Below are positions 50,079-59,566 of a DNA stretch of 64,000 bases, piece by piece. Numbering within the stretch: position 1 is the first letter of the stretch; every line of letters begins with the position of its first letter. The notes beneath the pieces were generated by a model, which was given only the letters and a program-made list of their open reading frames with translations, had not been told where the DNA came from and made no database searches. The stretch is from Verrucomicrobiota bacterium (GTDB lineage: Bacteria > Verrucomicrobiota > Verrucomicrobiia > Chthoniobacterales > Terrimicrobiaceae): the NCBI GenBank assembly GCA_017305195.1, contig JAFKMU010000035.1:186001-250000 (forward strand), given 5' to 3'. Both the position numbers and the translations under genes were made by a program.

Positions 50079-51371
50079 TTACGGAATTCGGAATTGCCTT
50101 CGCCAGGAGATCAAGGCGATGGCGCATCCGGCGAGGAAGACTCCGCTGAGGACGATGCCGCCTCGGAGGCTGCCCAGCGATTGAGCGATCCATCCCATGG
50201 CAACCGGACTGATCAGCGCGCCGATAAACCCCGCGGCATTGATGATCGGAATCCCCACGGCAGCCCTTTCACCGGCCAGAACCTCCGGGGGCAGCCCCCA
50301 GAAGGTGACCGAGAGGGAGAGCATGGAAGCGGTGGCGATGGTCATGAGACCGAGAACGAGCCAGCGGTCCTGGACGACTCCGGCCAGAGCGAAGGCCGTG
50401 GCGGCGCAAACCGCCGAGATCGCGGCGATGCGGCCAAAGCCGCGGGTGCGATCTGCGACGCGGCTGGCCACGATGATCGCCGCAGACGCGAAGGTCCACG
50501 GGATCGCGCTGATCCAGCCGATCACCTGCGGGCTTTCCCAGCCGGGACGGCGCAGAAACTGAGGAAGCCAGAGCACAATGCCAAAAGTGCCGCCCACGAG
50601 TAGGAAATACGTGACGCAGAGCCGCCACACCGTGGGTGAGCGCAGTGCGCTCAGGATTTGCGCCCGGGTGATGGGGCGGGGAGGTTCCCCGGCCAGGGTC
50701 GACGCGGAGGAGAGCCCGGCGGCCTCCGGTGGGGACAGCCACCTGGCATCACGAGGAGTATCCGGCAGGGTTGCCAGGATCCACAGGCCGACCAGTATTG
50801 ACGGGGCACCTTCGCAGAATAAAAGCGCGCGCCAGCTTTCGGAACTGCCCGGGGTGGAAAAAATCGTCATCAGCCAGCCAGCCAGCGGTCCGCCGATGAT
50901 GCCGGCGATCGGCACCCCCTGGGCGTAGATCGCGACTGTCTGGGTGCGCATCCGCGTGGGAAACCACCAGGAGAGGTAGAGCACGATGGCGGGGACAAAA
51001 CCCGCCTCGACCGAGCCGAGAAGAAACCGCGCGACGTAAAGCTCCATCGGCGTGCGAACAAGGCCCGTGAGGCAGACGATCGATCCCCAGCCAATGGCGA
51101 GAAGCCCGAGCCAGCGCCTTGCGCCGATTCGCATGAACCCGATGTTGGCGGGGATCTGGAACAGCAGATAGCCGATGGCAAAGCACGACCCGGCCCAGCC
51201 AAAGCCGAGCGGGGAAAGGCCCAGTGACTCCTCCATCTGGAGACCGGCAAATGAGATGTTGAACCGATCAAGATAGTTTAGGAGAAACGCTACGGAGATC
51301 GCAGGCAGGAGATGGCGTGCGACACGGCGCGTGAGAGCGTCCGGAATATCAGGTCGTTCTCCGTTGTTCAT
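50079..51371 (-). CDS. MFS transporter of the anion:cation symporter type
   Basis: A 430-residue twelve-helix inner-membrane protein. LLNYLDRFNISFAGLQME and GFGWAGSCFAIGYLLFQIPA are the typical start of ACS-family symporters (hexuronate, tartrate and similar organic acids). YVARFLLGSVEAGFVPAIVL and YLSWWFPTRMRTQTVAIY follow. The ATG at 51371 begins MNNGERPDI; an in-frame start 30 codons upstream adds a basic, non-conserved stretch. It lies convergent with the porin gene and 120 bases after the glycerol-1-phosphate-dehydrogenase-like gene on the same strand. The substrate is not determined. Confidence 0.88.
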   Translation of the reverse strand: MNNGERPDIPDALTRRVARHLLPAISVAFLLNYLDRFNISFAGLQMEESLGLSPLGFGWAGSCFAIGYLLFQIPANIGFMRIGARRWLGLLAIGWGSIVCLTGLVRTPMELYVARFLLGSVEAGFVPAIVLYLSWWFPTRMRTQTVAIYAQGVPIAGIIGGPLAGWLMTIFSTPGSSESWRALLFCEGAPSILVGLWILATLPDTPRDARWLSPPEAAGLSSASTLAGEPPRPITRAQILSALRSPTVWRLCVTYFLLVGGTFGIVLWLPQFLRRPGWESPQVIGWISAIPWTFASAAIIVASRVADRTRGFGRIAAISAVCAATAFALAGVVQDRWLVLGLMTIATASMLSLSVTFWGLPPEVLAGERAAVGIPIINAAGFIGALISPVAMGWIAQSLGSLRGGIVLSGVFLAGCAIALISWRRQFRIP

Positions 51372-51491
51372 CTCGTAGTGATGACGTCGCAGCCTAGCCA
51401 GGGTTTCCCCACTGACAATCTTTCCGCGGGTGCGGGCGTGTTTTTTGCCCGCAGTCGGCATGCGGAAATGCCTCTCGCGTCTGGAGAAAAC

Positions 51492-52544
51492 TTAGCGGAA
51501 GCAACGCTGCAGCCGCGCGTCCGTGGCGAGCGCATGTTCGATCGCGGGGAGGCAGTTTCGCGAGGAAAGGACGGTGTAGAAGTCGGCCTTGATCGCGGGG
51601 GCGATGCGGGCGGCCTCCAGCCACTCGGAGCGGTCAAAGGGATCGGCCTCGACGGCCTGCCAGAAGCCGGTGGCCTCAAAGAGCCCGGCGATGGTGGCCG
51701 AAGCTCCCTGATCCTGAATGAGACTCATCAGATACGCCGCCACGCCCACCTGCAACCCATGGAGTCGCGGACGCTGGCTGATGCTGTCGAGGGCATGGGA
51801 AATGAGGTGCTCACTGCCGCTGGCGGGACGGGACGATCCGCAGATGGCCATGGAGATGCCGTTGAGCAGCAGGGCGGAACCCAGGAGCCGGATGCCCTCG
51901 AGATCGTGCGTTGGCCTGCCGATGAACTGGTAGACGCTGGCATCGGAGAGGAGCGCGGCGAAGTCGTCGACCGGCTCGCCCTTGGCGTGAAAGGCGAGCT
52001 TCCAATCCGCCACGGCGGTGAACTTTGCGACTAGGTCGCCGATGCCGGAGTGCCAAAGGATGGTGGGTGCCCCGAGGCAGATCTGAGTGTCGATGACGAC
52101 GCCCATCGGCATGGCCGAGGGAAACGACCGACGCTTCTCTCCCACAGTAAGGCTGGACTGCGGGCTGCAGATGCCGTCGTTGGACAGCGATGTCGGCACC
52201 GCGATGTAGGGCAGGCGGGAAAGAAACGCGACGTACTTGGCGACATCGAGGGCCTTGCCCCCGCCGAAACCGATGATGGCGTCGACGCGGGACGGCAGGG
52301 TCACGGCAAACTCCGCGGCATCCTCAAAGCTGGCCGACTCCACGGCGATCTGGCTGACGATGGCGATGCGATCGGCGACCAGCGAGGTGGTGAGGGCGTC
52401 GTGCAACTCCTCGACGATGTCCTTGCTGTAAAACAGGGCGACTCGCCGGAAGTCGTGCCGGGTGGCATAGATGCCGACGCGATCGAGCGCCCCGGGTTTG
52501 ACCCGGACGAGGGTGGGGATGGCGGTTTGTCTCGGGTTCAGCAT
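51492..52544 (-). CDS. sn-Glycerol-1-phosphate dehydrogenase-like enzyme (AraM/EgsA family)
   Basis: A 350-residue iron/zinc-type dehydrogenase. The NAD(P)-binding loop is AIIGFGGGKALDVAKYVAFL, followed by IAVPTSLSNDGICSPQSSLT, characteristic of glycerol-1-phosphate dehydrogenases. The metal ligands match that family: Asp in HSGIGDLVAKFTA, His in ASGSEHLISHALD and His in RPRLHGLQVGVAAYL. G1PDH converts dihydroxyacetone phosphate to sn-glycerol 1-phosphate. In bacteria the homologue AraM is nickel-dependent. Its start overlaps the HAD phosphatase stop by 7 bases (ATGCTGA), so the two are coupled. A different polyol phosphate is a fair alternative substrate. Confidence 0.78.
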   Translation of the reverse strand: MLNPRQTAIPTLVRVKPGALDRVGIYATRHDFRRVALFYSKDIVEELHDALTTSLVADRIAIVSQIAVESASFEDAAEFAVTLPSRVDAIIGFGGGKALDVAKYVAFLSRLPYIAVPTSLSNDGICSPQSSLTVGEKRRSFPSAMPMGVVIDTQICLGAPTILWHSGIGDLVAKFTAVADWKLAFHAKGEPVDDFAALLSDASVYQFIGRPTHDLEGIRLLGSALLLNGISMAICGSSRPASGSEHLISHALDSISQRPRLHGLQVGVAAYLMSLIQDQGASATIAGLFEATGFWQAVEADPFDRSEWLEAARIAPAIKADFYTVLSSRNCLPAIEHALATDARLQRCFR

Positions 52545-53212
52545 AGGAGCGTGTCGCGGATGGTAGTCCAGGAGTCAAATCCGACAAATCCTTCCTTCCG
52601 CGCGGTGAGTTCCTCCGCCAGCCAGCCCCGGGCGAAGCGGCGCTCCGCGGGAACGAGGAGCGAGGAGGCGATATCCGGACGGCCATCCCCGGCAAAAGCA
52701 ACGCAATCGCTACGGTGCAGCGCATCGCGAGTGATCTCGAGCTTGTTGACTCCCGTGCCGGGATCGAAGAACGGGGAGGCGGGAGGGAGGCTCATCACGA
52801 GGCCGGTCTCCGGATGGAATGTGCCGGGATTGCTAAAGACCCGGATCGACACTCCCGCCCCGGCGAGGAGCTGCTCAATGTACCAGGCGCATCCCGCCGA
52901 GGCCACGACCACTTCCCAGCCGCGGCGCTGGAGTTCATGGACGGTGGAGGCAAAGCAAGGGTCGACCTCCATCTGGTCAACAAGGGCGAGCAACTCCGCC
53001 TCGGTGCATCGAATGCGGGAGAAAATCCGCGCCAGCGCCTGAAAGTGCGTGATCTCCCCGGCAACATAGCGCTCCCACGGGTCTTCATCCCTGGGGATGG
53101 GCCAGCGGGCGCGCACGAGATCGAAAAAGTCCTTTCGCGAGATCGTGCCGTCGAAGTCGGAAACCAGAATGCCTGCGAGCGGCAAGCGGGCTGAGGATGG
53201 GCTGTTTTCCAT
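52538..53212 (-). CDS. HAD-IB superfamily phosphatase (MtnX/SerB-like)
   Basis: A 224-residue cytoplasmic HAD phosphatase. Motif I is ILVSDFDGTISRKDFFDLV (nucleophile and acid Asp), motif II is EVVVASAGCAWYIEQL, and motif IV is CVAFAGDGRPDIASSL. The cap between motifs I and II is helical, as in subfamily IB (MtnX, SerB). The ATG at 53212 gives the usual N-terminus. It is cotranscribed with the G1PDH-like gene, with a 7-base overlap, so it probably dephosphorylates that enzyme's product or a related phosphopolyol. It is divergent from the radical SAM gene. Confidence 0.83.
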   Translation of the reverse strand: MENSPSSARLPLAGILVSDFDGTISRKDFFDLVRARWPIPRDEDPWERYVAGEITHFQALARIFSRIRCTEAELLALVDQMEVDPCFASTVHELQRRGWEVVVASAGCAWYIEQLLAGAGVSIRVFSNPGTFHPETGLVMSLPPASPFFDPGTGVNKLEITRDALHRSDCVAFAGDGRPDIASSLLVPAERRFARGWLAEELTARKEGFVGFDSWTTIRDTLLC

Positions 53213-53466
53213 GGGTGACGATAGGAGGTGTTTGAGCTTCGGATTCCTGGCCTGGGACGGAAAGCTGTTTCGTACGGATACGCCAGATTTGTCCGGCCTC
53301 CAAAAAAATGCGCGGCAGCCTCCCGCAGTGCCGGGGGACCATTGAGATTTCACGCGCCCTTCATCATTTCTTCACATACTCATGGTACCCACCGGAACAT
53401 GACAAAGTCTTCCTCATCAGGAACAGCGGCCTGCACCACAGGAGTCTTCCAGCGAGGGAAAGCCCG

Positions 53467-54900
53467 ATGAGGGTAAAGTTCATCCTTCCTGCGTTGACGG
53501 AGGCGGAGAGCCCCTTTTGGCGGCCCATCAAGTATTCGCTTTTCCCGCCCCTCGGCCTGGCCACTCTGGCGGCGTATCTTTCTCCGGAGGACGAGGCGGA
53601 GCTGGTCGATCAGCATGTCCAGACGTTGGATCTCCAGGATGTCCCCGATCTGGTGGTGATCCAGGTTTACATCACCAATGCCTATCGGGCATATGCCATA
53701 GCCGATCACTACAGAAAGAAGGGAGTATTTGTCATTCTCGGCGGACTGCATGTGACGTCGCTGCCTGAGGAGGCGGAAAAACACGCCGATGTGATTTTCC
53801 TCGGTCCCGGGGAGGAGACATTCCCGGCGTTCCTTCGCGATTTCCGCAAAGGACAGCCAGAGCGCAGATATGTCTCCCGGTCGCGCACCCTGGCCGGGAT
53901 ACCCCCAGTCCGGAGAGACCTGATCGATCGGCGGCTCTATCTCGTGCCAAACTCCATCGTGGTGACTCGCGGGTGTCCGCACCACTGTGCGTTTTGCTAC
54001 AAGGACGCGTTCTTTGAGGGAGGGCGATCCTTCTATGTACAGCGAGTGGATGAGGCGCTGGCCGAAATCGCGCGGTTGCCGGGGAGGCATCTTTACTTTC
54101 TGGATGATCACCTTCTGGGCAACCGGAGGTTTTCCCGTGATCTTTTTGAGGGAATGCGAGGGATGGGAAGGATCTTTCAGGGAGCGGCGACGGTCGATTC
54201 CATCCTGGAGGGGGATTTGATCGAGAGAGCGGCTGATGCCGGGCTGCGGAGCGTGTTCATTGGCTTTGAGAGCCTGAACGCGAAGAACCTGGAGCAAAGC
54301 AACAAGCGGCAGAATCTCGGGAGGGATTACGACCGGGTCATTCAGCGTCTCCACGATCTGGGCATCATGATCAATGGAAGCTTCGTTTTCGGCCTGGATG
54401 GTGACGGCGGCGATGTCTTTGAGGAAACGGTCGAGTGGGCCGTCAGCAAGGGCATCACCACGGCGACATTTCATATCGCGACGCCGTATCCGGGCACGGA
54501 GTTTTACCGGAAGATGAAAGCGGCAGGGAGGATCACGACCGACGACTGGGATCTGTACGATACCCGCCACGTTGTCTACCGGCCGGAGGGGATGAGTTCA
54601 GCAGAGCTGAAGTCCGGCTACGATCGCGCCTATCGGGACTTCTATCGATGGGGCGCCATCGCCAGATCGAGCCTGTTCCATGGATCGCTCAAACATCAGC
54701 TGAAGCACTTCTTTTACACCAGCGGCTGGAAAAAGTTCGAGCCGCTCTGGAACTTTGTCATCCAGATGAAAAAGCTGAATCTCATGACGCCCTTGCTCGA
54801 GGGGGTCCTTTCCAAGGTGACGGGATCAGGACATCAGACGGACCCGGACGCGCCTTCCCGAGCTGACTTGCCGAAGGCGGGCCTGGTCCGTGTCCAATGA
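53467..54900 (+). CDS. B12-binding-domain radical SAM protein
   Basis: A 477-residue class B-type radical SAM enzyme. Residues 1-145 resemble a cobalamin-binding domain (PPLGLATLAAYLSPEDEAEL, VFVILGGLHVTSLPEEAEKH, DVIFLGPGEETFPAFLRDF). The radical SAM core follows with the cluster motif TRGCPHHCAFCYKDAF (CxxxCxxC) and GLRSVFIGFESLNAKNLEQS. The C-terminal 110 residues are helical. GAGGGAAAG before the ATG at 53467 is a good ribosome-binding site. Relatives include methylases and lipid-modifying enzymes such as HpnJ. It is divergent from the HAD/G1PDH pair, so a lipid or polyol-phosphate modification is possible but unproven. Confidence 0.82.
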   Translation: MRVKFILPALTEAESPFWRPIKYSLFPPLGLATLAAYLSPEDEAELVDQHVQTLDLQDVPDLVVIQVYITNAYRAYAIADHYRKKGVFVILGGLHVTSLPEEAEKHADVIFLGPGEETFPAFLRDFRKGQPERRYVSRSRTLAGIPPVRRDLIDRRLYLVPNSIVVTRGCPHHCAFCYKDAFFEGGRSFYVQRVDEALAEIARLPGRHLYFLDDHLLGNRRFSRDLFEGMRGMGRIFQGAATVDSILEGDLIERAADAGLRSVFIGFESLNAKNLEQSNKRQNLGRDYDRVIQRLHDLGIMINGSFVFGLDGDGGDVFEETVEWAVSKGITTATFHIATPYPGTEFYRKMKAAGRITTDDWDLYDTRHVVYRPEGMSSAELKSGYDRAYRDFYRWGAIARSSLFHGSLKHQLKHFFYTSGWKKFEPLWNFVIQMKKLNLMTPLLEGVLSKVTGSGHQTDPDAPSRADLPKAGLVRVQ

Positions 54901-55047
54901 ACGGAGCGGGGATTCCCGGGTAGCAGTCAATATCTCACAGGCGAAATCCGGAGCATCCATGGCTCGGGCCGCGACGAGTGAATCCATCACCGTGGCATCG
55001 GGTGCGATGGCCTGTTGGCGACCTGTTTTTTGAGCGGTCGGGCATCA

Positions 55048-55325
55048 AGCTTACGAGAAAATCCACCTTTTCCGCGCTCTCCATCCGCGACCTTTTTGCG
55101 GGAGCTCCCGTCTCGCAACATCCGGGTGAACGTCGTGAATCCGGGCCTTATGGCGACGGAGGGAACGCACACCGGTGACTCCGTGACCGAAATGGAGAAT
55201 CCCAAAAGTCGGCTGGGACCGGTCGCAAGGCGGGGGATATTGCCTCGATCGTGGTCTTTCTGGCTTCCGGTGCGTCGCGGTGGGTCAATGGCCAGGCCCT
55301 CGTCGCGACCGGCCAGCTGCTTTAG
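55048..55325 (+). pseudogene. Decayed short-chain dehydrogenase/reductase (SDR) 3' fragment
   Basis: Three frames each carry a piece of one SDR C-terminal half: [17 protein letters not shown], then [20 protein letters not shown] (the RNIRVNxVNPG hallmark), then [20 protein letters not shown] ending ALVATGQLL and TAG at 55325. At least two frameshifts, near 55095-55110 and 55195-55235, and loss of the N-terminal half are needed to explain it. It lies just upstream of the intact alpha/beta hydrolase gene, which may have been its operon partner. Confidence 0.7.
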
Positions 55326-55398
55326 CCCGGACTGTTCCGGGATTGGCACGCATCTGGCTTGGACAACGCACCCACAGGGATTATCTACTCCACAACCC

Positions 55399-56229
55399 AT
55401 GAGCACCATCACGACCAAGGACGGCACGACGATTTATTACAAAGACTGGGGTCCGAAAGACGGACAGCCCATCACTTTCAGTCACGGATGGCCGCTTTCC
55501 TCCGATGCCTGGGAGAACCAGATGTTTTTCCTCGCCGCGCAGGGCTATCGTTGTATCGGCCACGACCGTCGCGGCCACGGGCGCTCGAGCCAGCCGTGGG
55601 ATGGCAATCACATGGACCAGTATGCCGACGATCTGGCGGAGCTCTTCGAGGCTCTCGATCTCAAGAACGCCGTGATGATCGGGCACTCTACCGGGGGCGG
55701 CGAAGTGGCGCGGTTTGTCGGTCGTCACGGTACCTCTCGGGTGGCCAAGGTCGTGCTGATGGGCGCGGTGCCGCCGATCATGGTCAAGACGGAGGAGAAC
55801 CCCGGTGGACTGCCAATCGAGGTTTTCGACGGGTTTCGCAAAGCGTATCTGGCCGACCGCTCGCAGTTTTTCCTCGATGTCGCCAGTGGGCCGTTTTTCA
55901 ACTTTAACCGCCCTGGGGCCAAAGTCTCGCAAGGCCTGATCCAATCCTGGTGGGCGCAGGGGATGCAATCCGGCTTCAAGAATGCCTACGATTGCATCAA
56001 GGCCTTCTCGGAGACTGATTTCACCGAGGATCTGAAAAAGATCGATGTGCCGACCCTGATCATTCACGGGGACGACGACCAGATCGTGCCGATCGGAGCT
56101 TCCGCGTTGCGGTCGTCCAAGCTCGTGCCGGAGGCGACCTTGAAGACTTACCCCGGCGGATCGCACAGCCTCGGCGACACGGCCAAGGATCAACTTAACG
56201 CGGATCTGCTCGAGTTCATCCGAGCCTGA
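55399..56229 (+). CDS. Alpha/beta hydrolase (non-heme chloroperoxidase-like)
   Basis: A 276-residue cytoplasmic hydrolase. The oxyanion region is [18 protein letters not shown], and [20 protein letters not shown] follows. The nucleophile elbow is [19 protein letters not shown] (Ser), the Asp lies in [16 protein letters not shown] and the His in [18 protein letters not shown]. This combination is typical of the cofactor-free haloperoxidase/perhydrolase branch. Such enzymes hydrolyse esters or form peracids; the physiological substrate is unknown. A small membrane protein gene follows after 10 bases. Confidence 0.9.
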   Translation: MSTITTKDGTTIYYKDWGPKDGQPITFSHGWPLSSDAWENQMFFLAAQGYRCIGHDRRGHGRSSQPWDGNHMDQYADDLAELFEALDLKNAVMIGHSTGGGEVARFVGRHGTSRVAKVVLMGAVPPIMVKTEENPGGLPIEVFDGFRKAYLADRSQFFLDVASGPFFNFNRPGAKVSQGLIQSWWAQGMQSGFKNAYDCIKAFSETDFTEDLKKIDVPTLIIHGDDDQIVPIGASALRSSKLVPEATLKTYPGGSHSLGDTAKDQLNADLLEFIRA

Positions 56230-56239
56230 TCATCCGGCC

Positions 56240-56719
56240 ATGGCGCTCAACGTCTTCACTCTCGTCCATGTCATCATCAGCCTGGCGGGCATCCTCGCCG
56301 GGCTGGTCGTGCTCGGCGGCTGGCTGGCGGGGAAGCATTTCCGCAGCCTCACGGCGTTCTTTCTTGCGACAACGGCTCTTACCAGCCTCACGGGATTTTT
56401 CTTTCCGTTCAAAGGCTTCACCCCGGCCTATGCGGTGGGAGGCATCTCGGCGGTTCTCCTGGCTGTCGCGGTGTACGCGTACTATGGGCGCAAGCTCTCG
56501 GGACGCTGGCAGACGGCATATCTCGTGACCGCCGCTCTGGCTCTTTACCTGAACTTCTTCGTCCTCGTTGCGCAGCTCTTTGCCCGGCTCCCGGCTCTCA
56601 ATGCCCTCGCTCCCACGCAAGCCGAGCCCGCCTTCGCCGTGACGCAAGGATTGGTCTTCTTTGGATTCCTCATTCTCGGCGGCCTGGCCGTGAGAAGCAT
56701 CTCCGCTGTGCGCGACTGA
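56240..56719 (+). CDS. Small four-helix membrane protein (159 aa)
   Basis: I do not recognise a characterised family. Four or five hydrophobic helices are visible: TLVHVIISLAGILAGLVVLG, LTAFFLATTALTSLTGFFF, YAVGGISAVLLAVAVYAYYG, TAYLVTAALALYLNFFVLVA and a last one near FFGFLILGGLAV. The layout resembles DUF2306/DoxX-like small membrane proteins often found beside oxidoreductases and hydrolases. It begins 10 bases after the alpha/beta hydrolase, so the two are probably cotranscribed. Confidence 0.7.
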   Translation: MALNVFTLVHVIISLAGILAGLVVLGGWLAGKHFRSLTAFFLATTALTSLTGFFFPFKGFTPAYAVGGISAVLLAVAVYAYYGRKLSGRWQTAYLVTAALALYLNFFVLVAQLFARLPALNALAPTQAEPAFAVTQGLVFFGFLILGGLAVRSISAVRD

Positions 56720-57145
56720 TCCCGGAGAGTCCTTCGTCGATATCCTCGACCGCGTGATGTTACGACTGGTCCCGGCCTTGTGGCAGGGTTGGGTTGGAGA
56801 TGCGGCGCTGATTTTGAACGCGGACAAGACTGTATCGAATAGAGCGGGAATTTCCTGCCCGAGGACCGCCCGAAAAAGCCTCCCTTGGTATTGACTGATT
56901 CGCCTTGGGCGGCTGATTTCCTTTGTCACGTGTATTGCGTCTTTGGCGTCAGCGGGGAATGACTCGTGGCGGCTCCCTTCACCCGCCAAGGATAGCCTGC
57001 ACGTCGGAGATTTCCGGTTCCGTGAGCCGCTTTTATGGAGAACCGCACCTCGCATGGGACAGCACCCTTAGCGGGATTTTCGAGGTTTGCTTGGAACGGA
57101 GCGACATCTCGGGTACGTACTTGTCTGGAGAAAGACCCGAAGCTT
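56720..57145. other. Intergenic region before the GH94 gene
   Basis: No convincing gene is seen in these 426 bases; short open frames here lack homology or a plausible start. A TTGACT at 56891-56896 could be a -35 box but has no clear -10 partner. The region must hold the promoter of the GH94-GH130 cluster. Confidence 0.4.
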
Positions 57146-59539
57146 ATGCAGTATGGATATTTTGACGGACCGAACCGGGAATATGTGATTACGCGACCGG
57201 ATACGCCACGCGTCTGGTCAAATTACCTGGGGTCCCGCCGCTATGGCGGGATAGTGACTCCGGGGGCGGGCGGGTATTCCTTCACGCGATCTCCCGCGGA
57301 GGGAAGAATCCTGAGGCATCGCTACAACAGCGTGCCAGCCGAGTTGCCGGGGCGGCAGTTCTATCTGCGCGACCACGCGACAGGCGAATTTTGGTCGGCT
57401 GCCTGGCAGGCCACGGCGAAGCCTTTGGAAGAGTATGAGACGGAGACACGGTTCGGCACCGGGTACGCCGTGATCTCAAGCCGTTATCGAGGGATTCGCT
57501 CGGAATCGCTTTACTATATCCCGCTCGGAGCGGAGCACGAGGTCTGGCGGCTCGTGGTGGAAAATGGCAGTGATCGCGCCCGGTCTCTCGATGTGTTCTC
57601 GTTTTGCGAGTTCACCACCGAGTGGAACCTGGTCAATGACATGCTCAACCTCCAGTATACCCAGTATATTGCCGAGGCCCGCTGGGCGGATGGATTCATC
57701 GCCGCATCGTCTTGTGCGAGACTGCCGGAGGATCCGGGAAATTTTGCCAACCGCGACCAGTCCCGGCACTGGTGGATGACGCAGCTCGGCGGCGTTGTCA
57801 CCGGCTATGACTGTGACCGGGAGCGCTTCCTGGGCAGTTATGGCGGTTTTCATAATCCCGCAGCGGTCCAGGCCGGGCAATGTTCAAACAGCGCCGGGAT
57901 TTCGGACAATATCTGTGGCGCGATCCAGAGCCGCATCAACCTGGAGCCGGGCGAGCGGGCGACCCTTCTCGTGCTGCTCGGGATAGGGCGCGCCGGAGAC
58001 TCTGGCCAGCGGATTGCCGCCTCCTACGCCGAGGCCGGTCGGGTTGACGGCGAGATGGCCGCGCTCAAGGCTCATTGGGGAGGACTGCTCGATTGCTTTC
58101 AGGTCGAGACGCCGGAGCCAGCGTTTGACCATATGGTCAATACGTGGGGAGCTTACAATGCGCTCATGACCTTTGAGTGGTCGCGCTCGTGCTCGCTTGT
58201 TTACACCGGAGATCACCGCGACGGACTTGGGTATCGCGACTCGGTGCAGGACTGTCTGGGGGTGACCCTGATGCAGCCGGGGGCGGTTCGCGAGCGACTG
58301 CTTCTCATGCTCTCGGCGCAGGACGCGACCGGTGGCGCTCAACCCGAGGTGCGGCCATGGTCGCATATCCCGGGGGAAATGCGATCGACGCCTCCTGCTC
58401 ACTATCGTTCGGACGATTGTCTGTGGTTGTTCAATGCCATCCCGGCTTATGTGGCAGAGAGTGGGGACGAGGCCTTTTATGACGAGGTGGTGCCTTTCGC
58501 GGATGCGGGGTCTGCGAGCGTCCTGGGGCATTTGCGCCGGGCGATCGAGTTCAATCTGGAACGATCCGGAGCGAACGGCCTGCCCTGCGGTCTCCTGGCT
58601 GATTGGAATGATTGCCTCAAGCTGGGCTATCGTGGCGAGTCGGTCTTTGTCGCCTTTCAGTTGCGTCTCGCCCTGAACGTTTTTGCAGAGATCGCAGCGA
58701 GCCGCGGGCGCATGGAGGATGCTGGCTGGGCTCGGGAAAAACTGGGCGAGCTGGATGAGAAGATCGCCAGGGTCTGCTGGGATGGAGAGTGGTTCATCTG
58801 GGCGATAGCGGAAGATGGAACGACCTTCGGCACCCGGACGCAACCTGAGGGGCAGCTTTATCTGAATACCCAGGCGTGGGCGATCCTTTCCGGAGCGGCT
58901 TCCGAGGCGCAGGCGGAGAGCTCCCTTCTTGCCGTGCGATCCCGGCTGGCGTCGCCCTGGGGCGTAGCCATGTGCGCGCCGCCTTTCCAGCAGACGCCCG
59001 TAGAGGTGATGCGGGCGGTCCTTTTCAATCCCGGCAACAAGGAAAACGGCGGGATATTCTCTCATACGCAAAGCTGGGCGGTACTGGCCGAACTGATGGC
59101 CGGGAGCGTGGAGGTCGCGTGGGATTACTATCGGTCTTTCCTTCCGGCGGCGCAAAATGACAGGGCGGAGATCCGGGAGATCGAACCCTATGTGCATTGC
59201 CAAAGCACGCACTCGCAATTTTCCGAACGGTTCGGGCGCTCCCGCGTGCCCTGGCTTTCCGGGACGGCCTCGTGGGCTCATTATGTCGCAACGAATCATC
59301 TGCTCGGGATCCGCCCGCGTGAGGACGGGATTTGCATTGATCCGGCGATTCCAGCCAGCTGGCCGGGATACAAGGTCAGGCGCCGGTTTCGAGAGATGAC
59401 TCTGCACATCAGCGTGACGAATCCGGACGGCAGGAATCGCGGAGTTCGCCGCCTTCTCGTTGACGGAACCGAGATCGACGGAACGTTCATCCCGTTCACC
59501 GCGCTGCGCGATGGAACCGAGATCATGGCCACTCTTTAG
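57146..59539 (+). CDS. GH94 glycoside phosphorylase (cellobiose phosphorylase-like)
   Basis: A 797-residue cytoplasmic enzyme. MQYGYFDGPNREYVITRPDT is the classical N-terminus of cellobiose phosphorylase, which fixes the start at 57146. The beta-sandwich region contains FCEFTTEWNLVNDMLNLQYT. The catalytic Asp lies in HRDGLGYRDSVQDCLGV. CLWLFNAIPAYVAESGDEAF and GLLADWNDCLKLGYRGES follow in the (alpha/alpha)6 barrel, and STHSQFSERFGRSRVPWLSG near the end. GH94 enzymes split beta-glucosides with phosphate, saving ATP. It is followed by GH130 and sulfatase genes. Cellobiose, cellodextrin or laminaribiose specificity cannot be separated here. Confidence 0.92.
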   Translation: MQYGYFDGPNREYVITRPDTPRVWSNYLGSRRYGGIVTPGAGGYSFTRSPAEGRILRHRYNSVPAELPGRQFYLRDHATGEFWSAAWQATAKPLEEYETETRFGTGYAVISSRYRGIRSESLYYIPLGAEHEVWRLVVENGSDRARSLDVFSFCEFTTEWNLVNDMLNLQYTQYIAEARWADGFIAASSCARLPEDPGNFANRDQSRHWWMTQLGGVVTGYDCDRERFLGSYGGFHNPAAVQAGQCSNSAGISDNICGAIQSRINLEPGERATLLVLLGIGRAGDSGQRIAASYAEAGRVDGEMAALKAHWGGLLDCFQVETPEPAFDHMVNTWGAYNALMTFEWSRSCSLVYTGDHRDGLGYRDSVQDCLGVTLMQPGAVRERLLLMLSAQDATGGAQPEVRPWSHIPGEMRSTPPAHYRSDDCLWLFNAIPAYVAESGDEAFYDEVVPFADAGSASVLGHLRRAIEFNLERSGANGLPCGLLADWNDCLKLGYRGESVFVAFQLRLALNVFAEIAASRGRMEDAGWAREKLGELDEKIARVCWDGEWFIWAIAEDGTTFGTRTQPEGQLYLNTQAWAILSGAASEAQAESSLLAVRSRLASPWGVAMCAPPFQQTPVEVMRAVLFNPGNKENGGIFSHTQSWAVLAELMAGSVEVAWDYYRSFLPAAQNDRAEIREIEPYVHCQSTHSQFSERFGRSRVPWLSGTASWAHYVATNHLLGIRPREDGICIDPAIPASWPGYKVRRRFREMTLHISVTNPDGRNRGVRRLLVDGTEIDGTFIPFTALRDGTEIMATL

Positions 59540-59566
59540 TCCGCATCCCGCCTTTCTTTCTTCCCA

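Noticed and set aside
57035..57145. An upstream in-frame extension of the GH94 gene (37 codons)
   Set aside because: The extension lacks homology, while the ATG at 57146 begins exactly with the conserved N-terminus of cellobiose phosphorylases.
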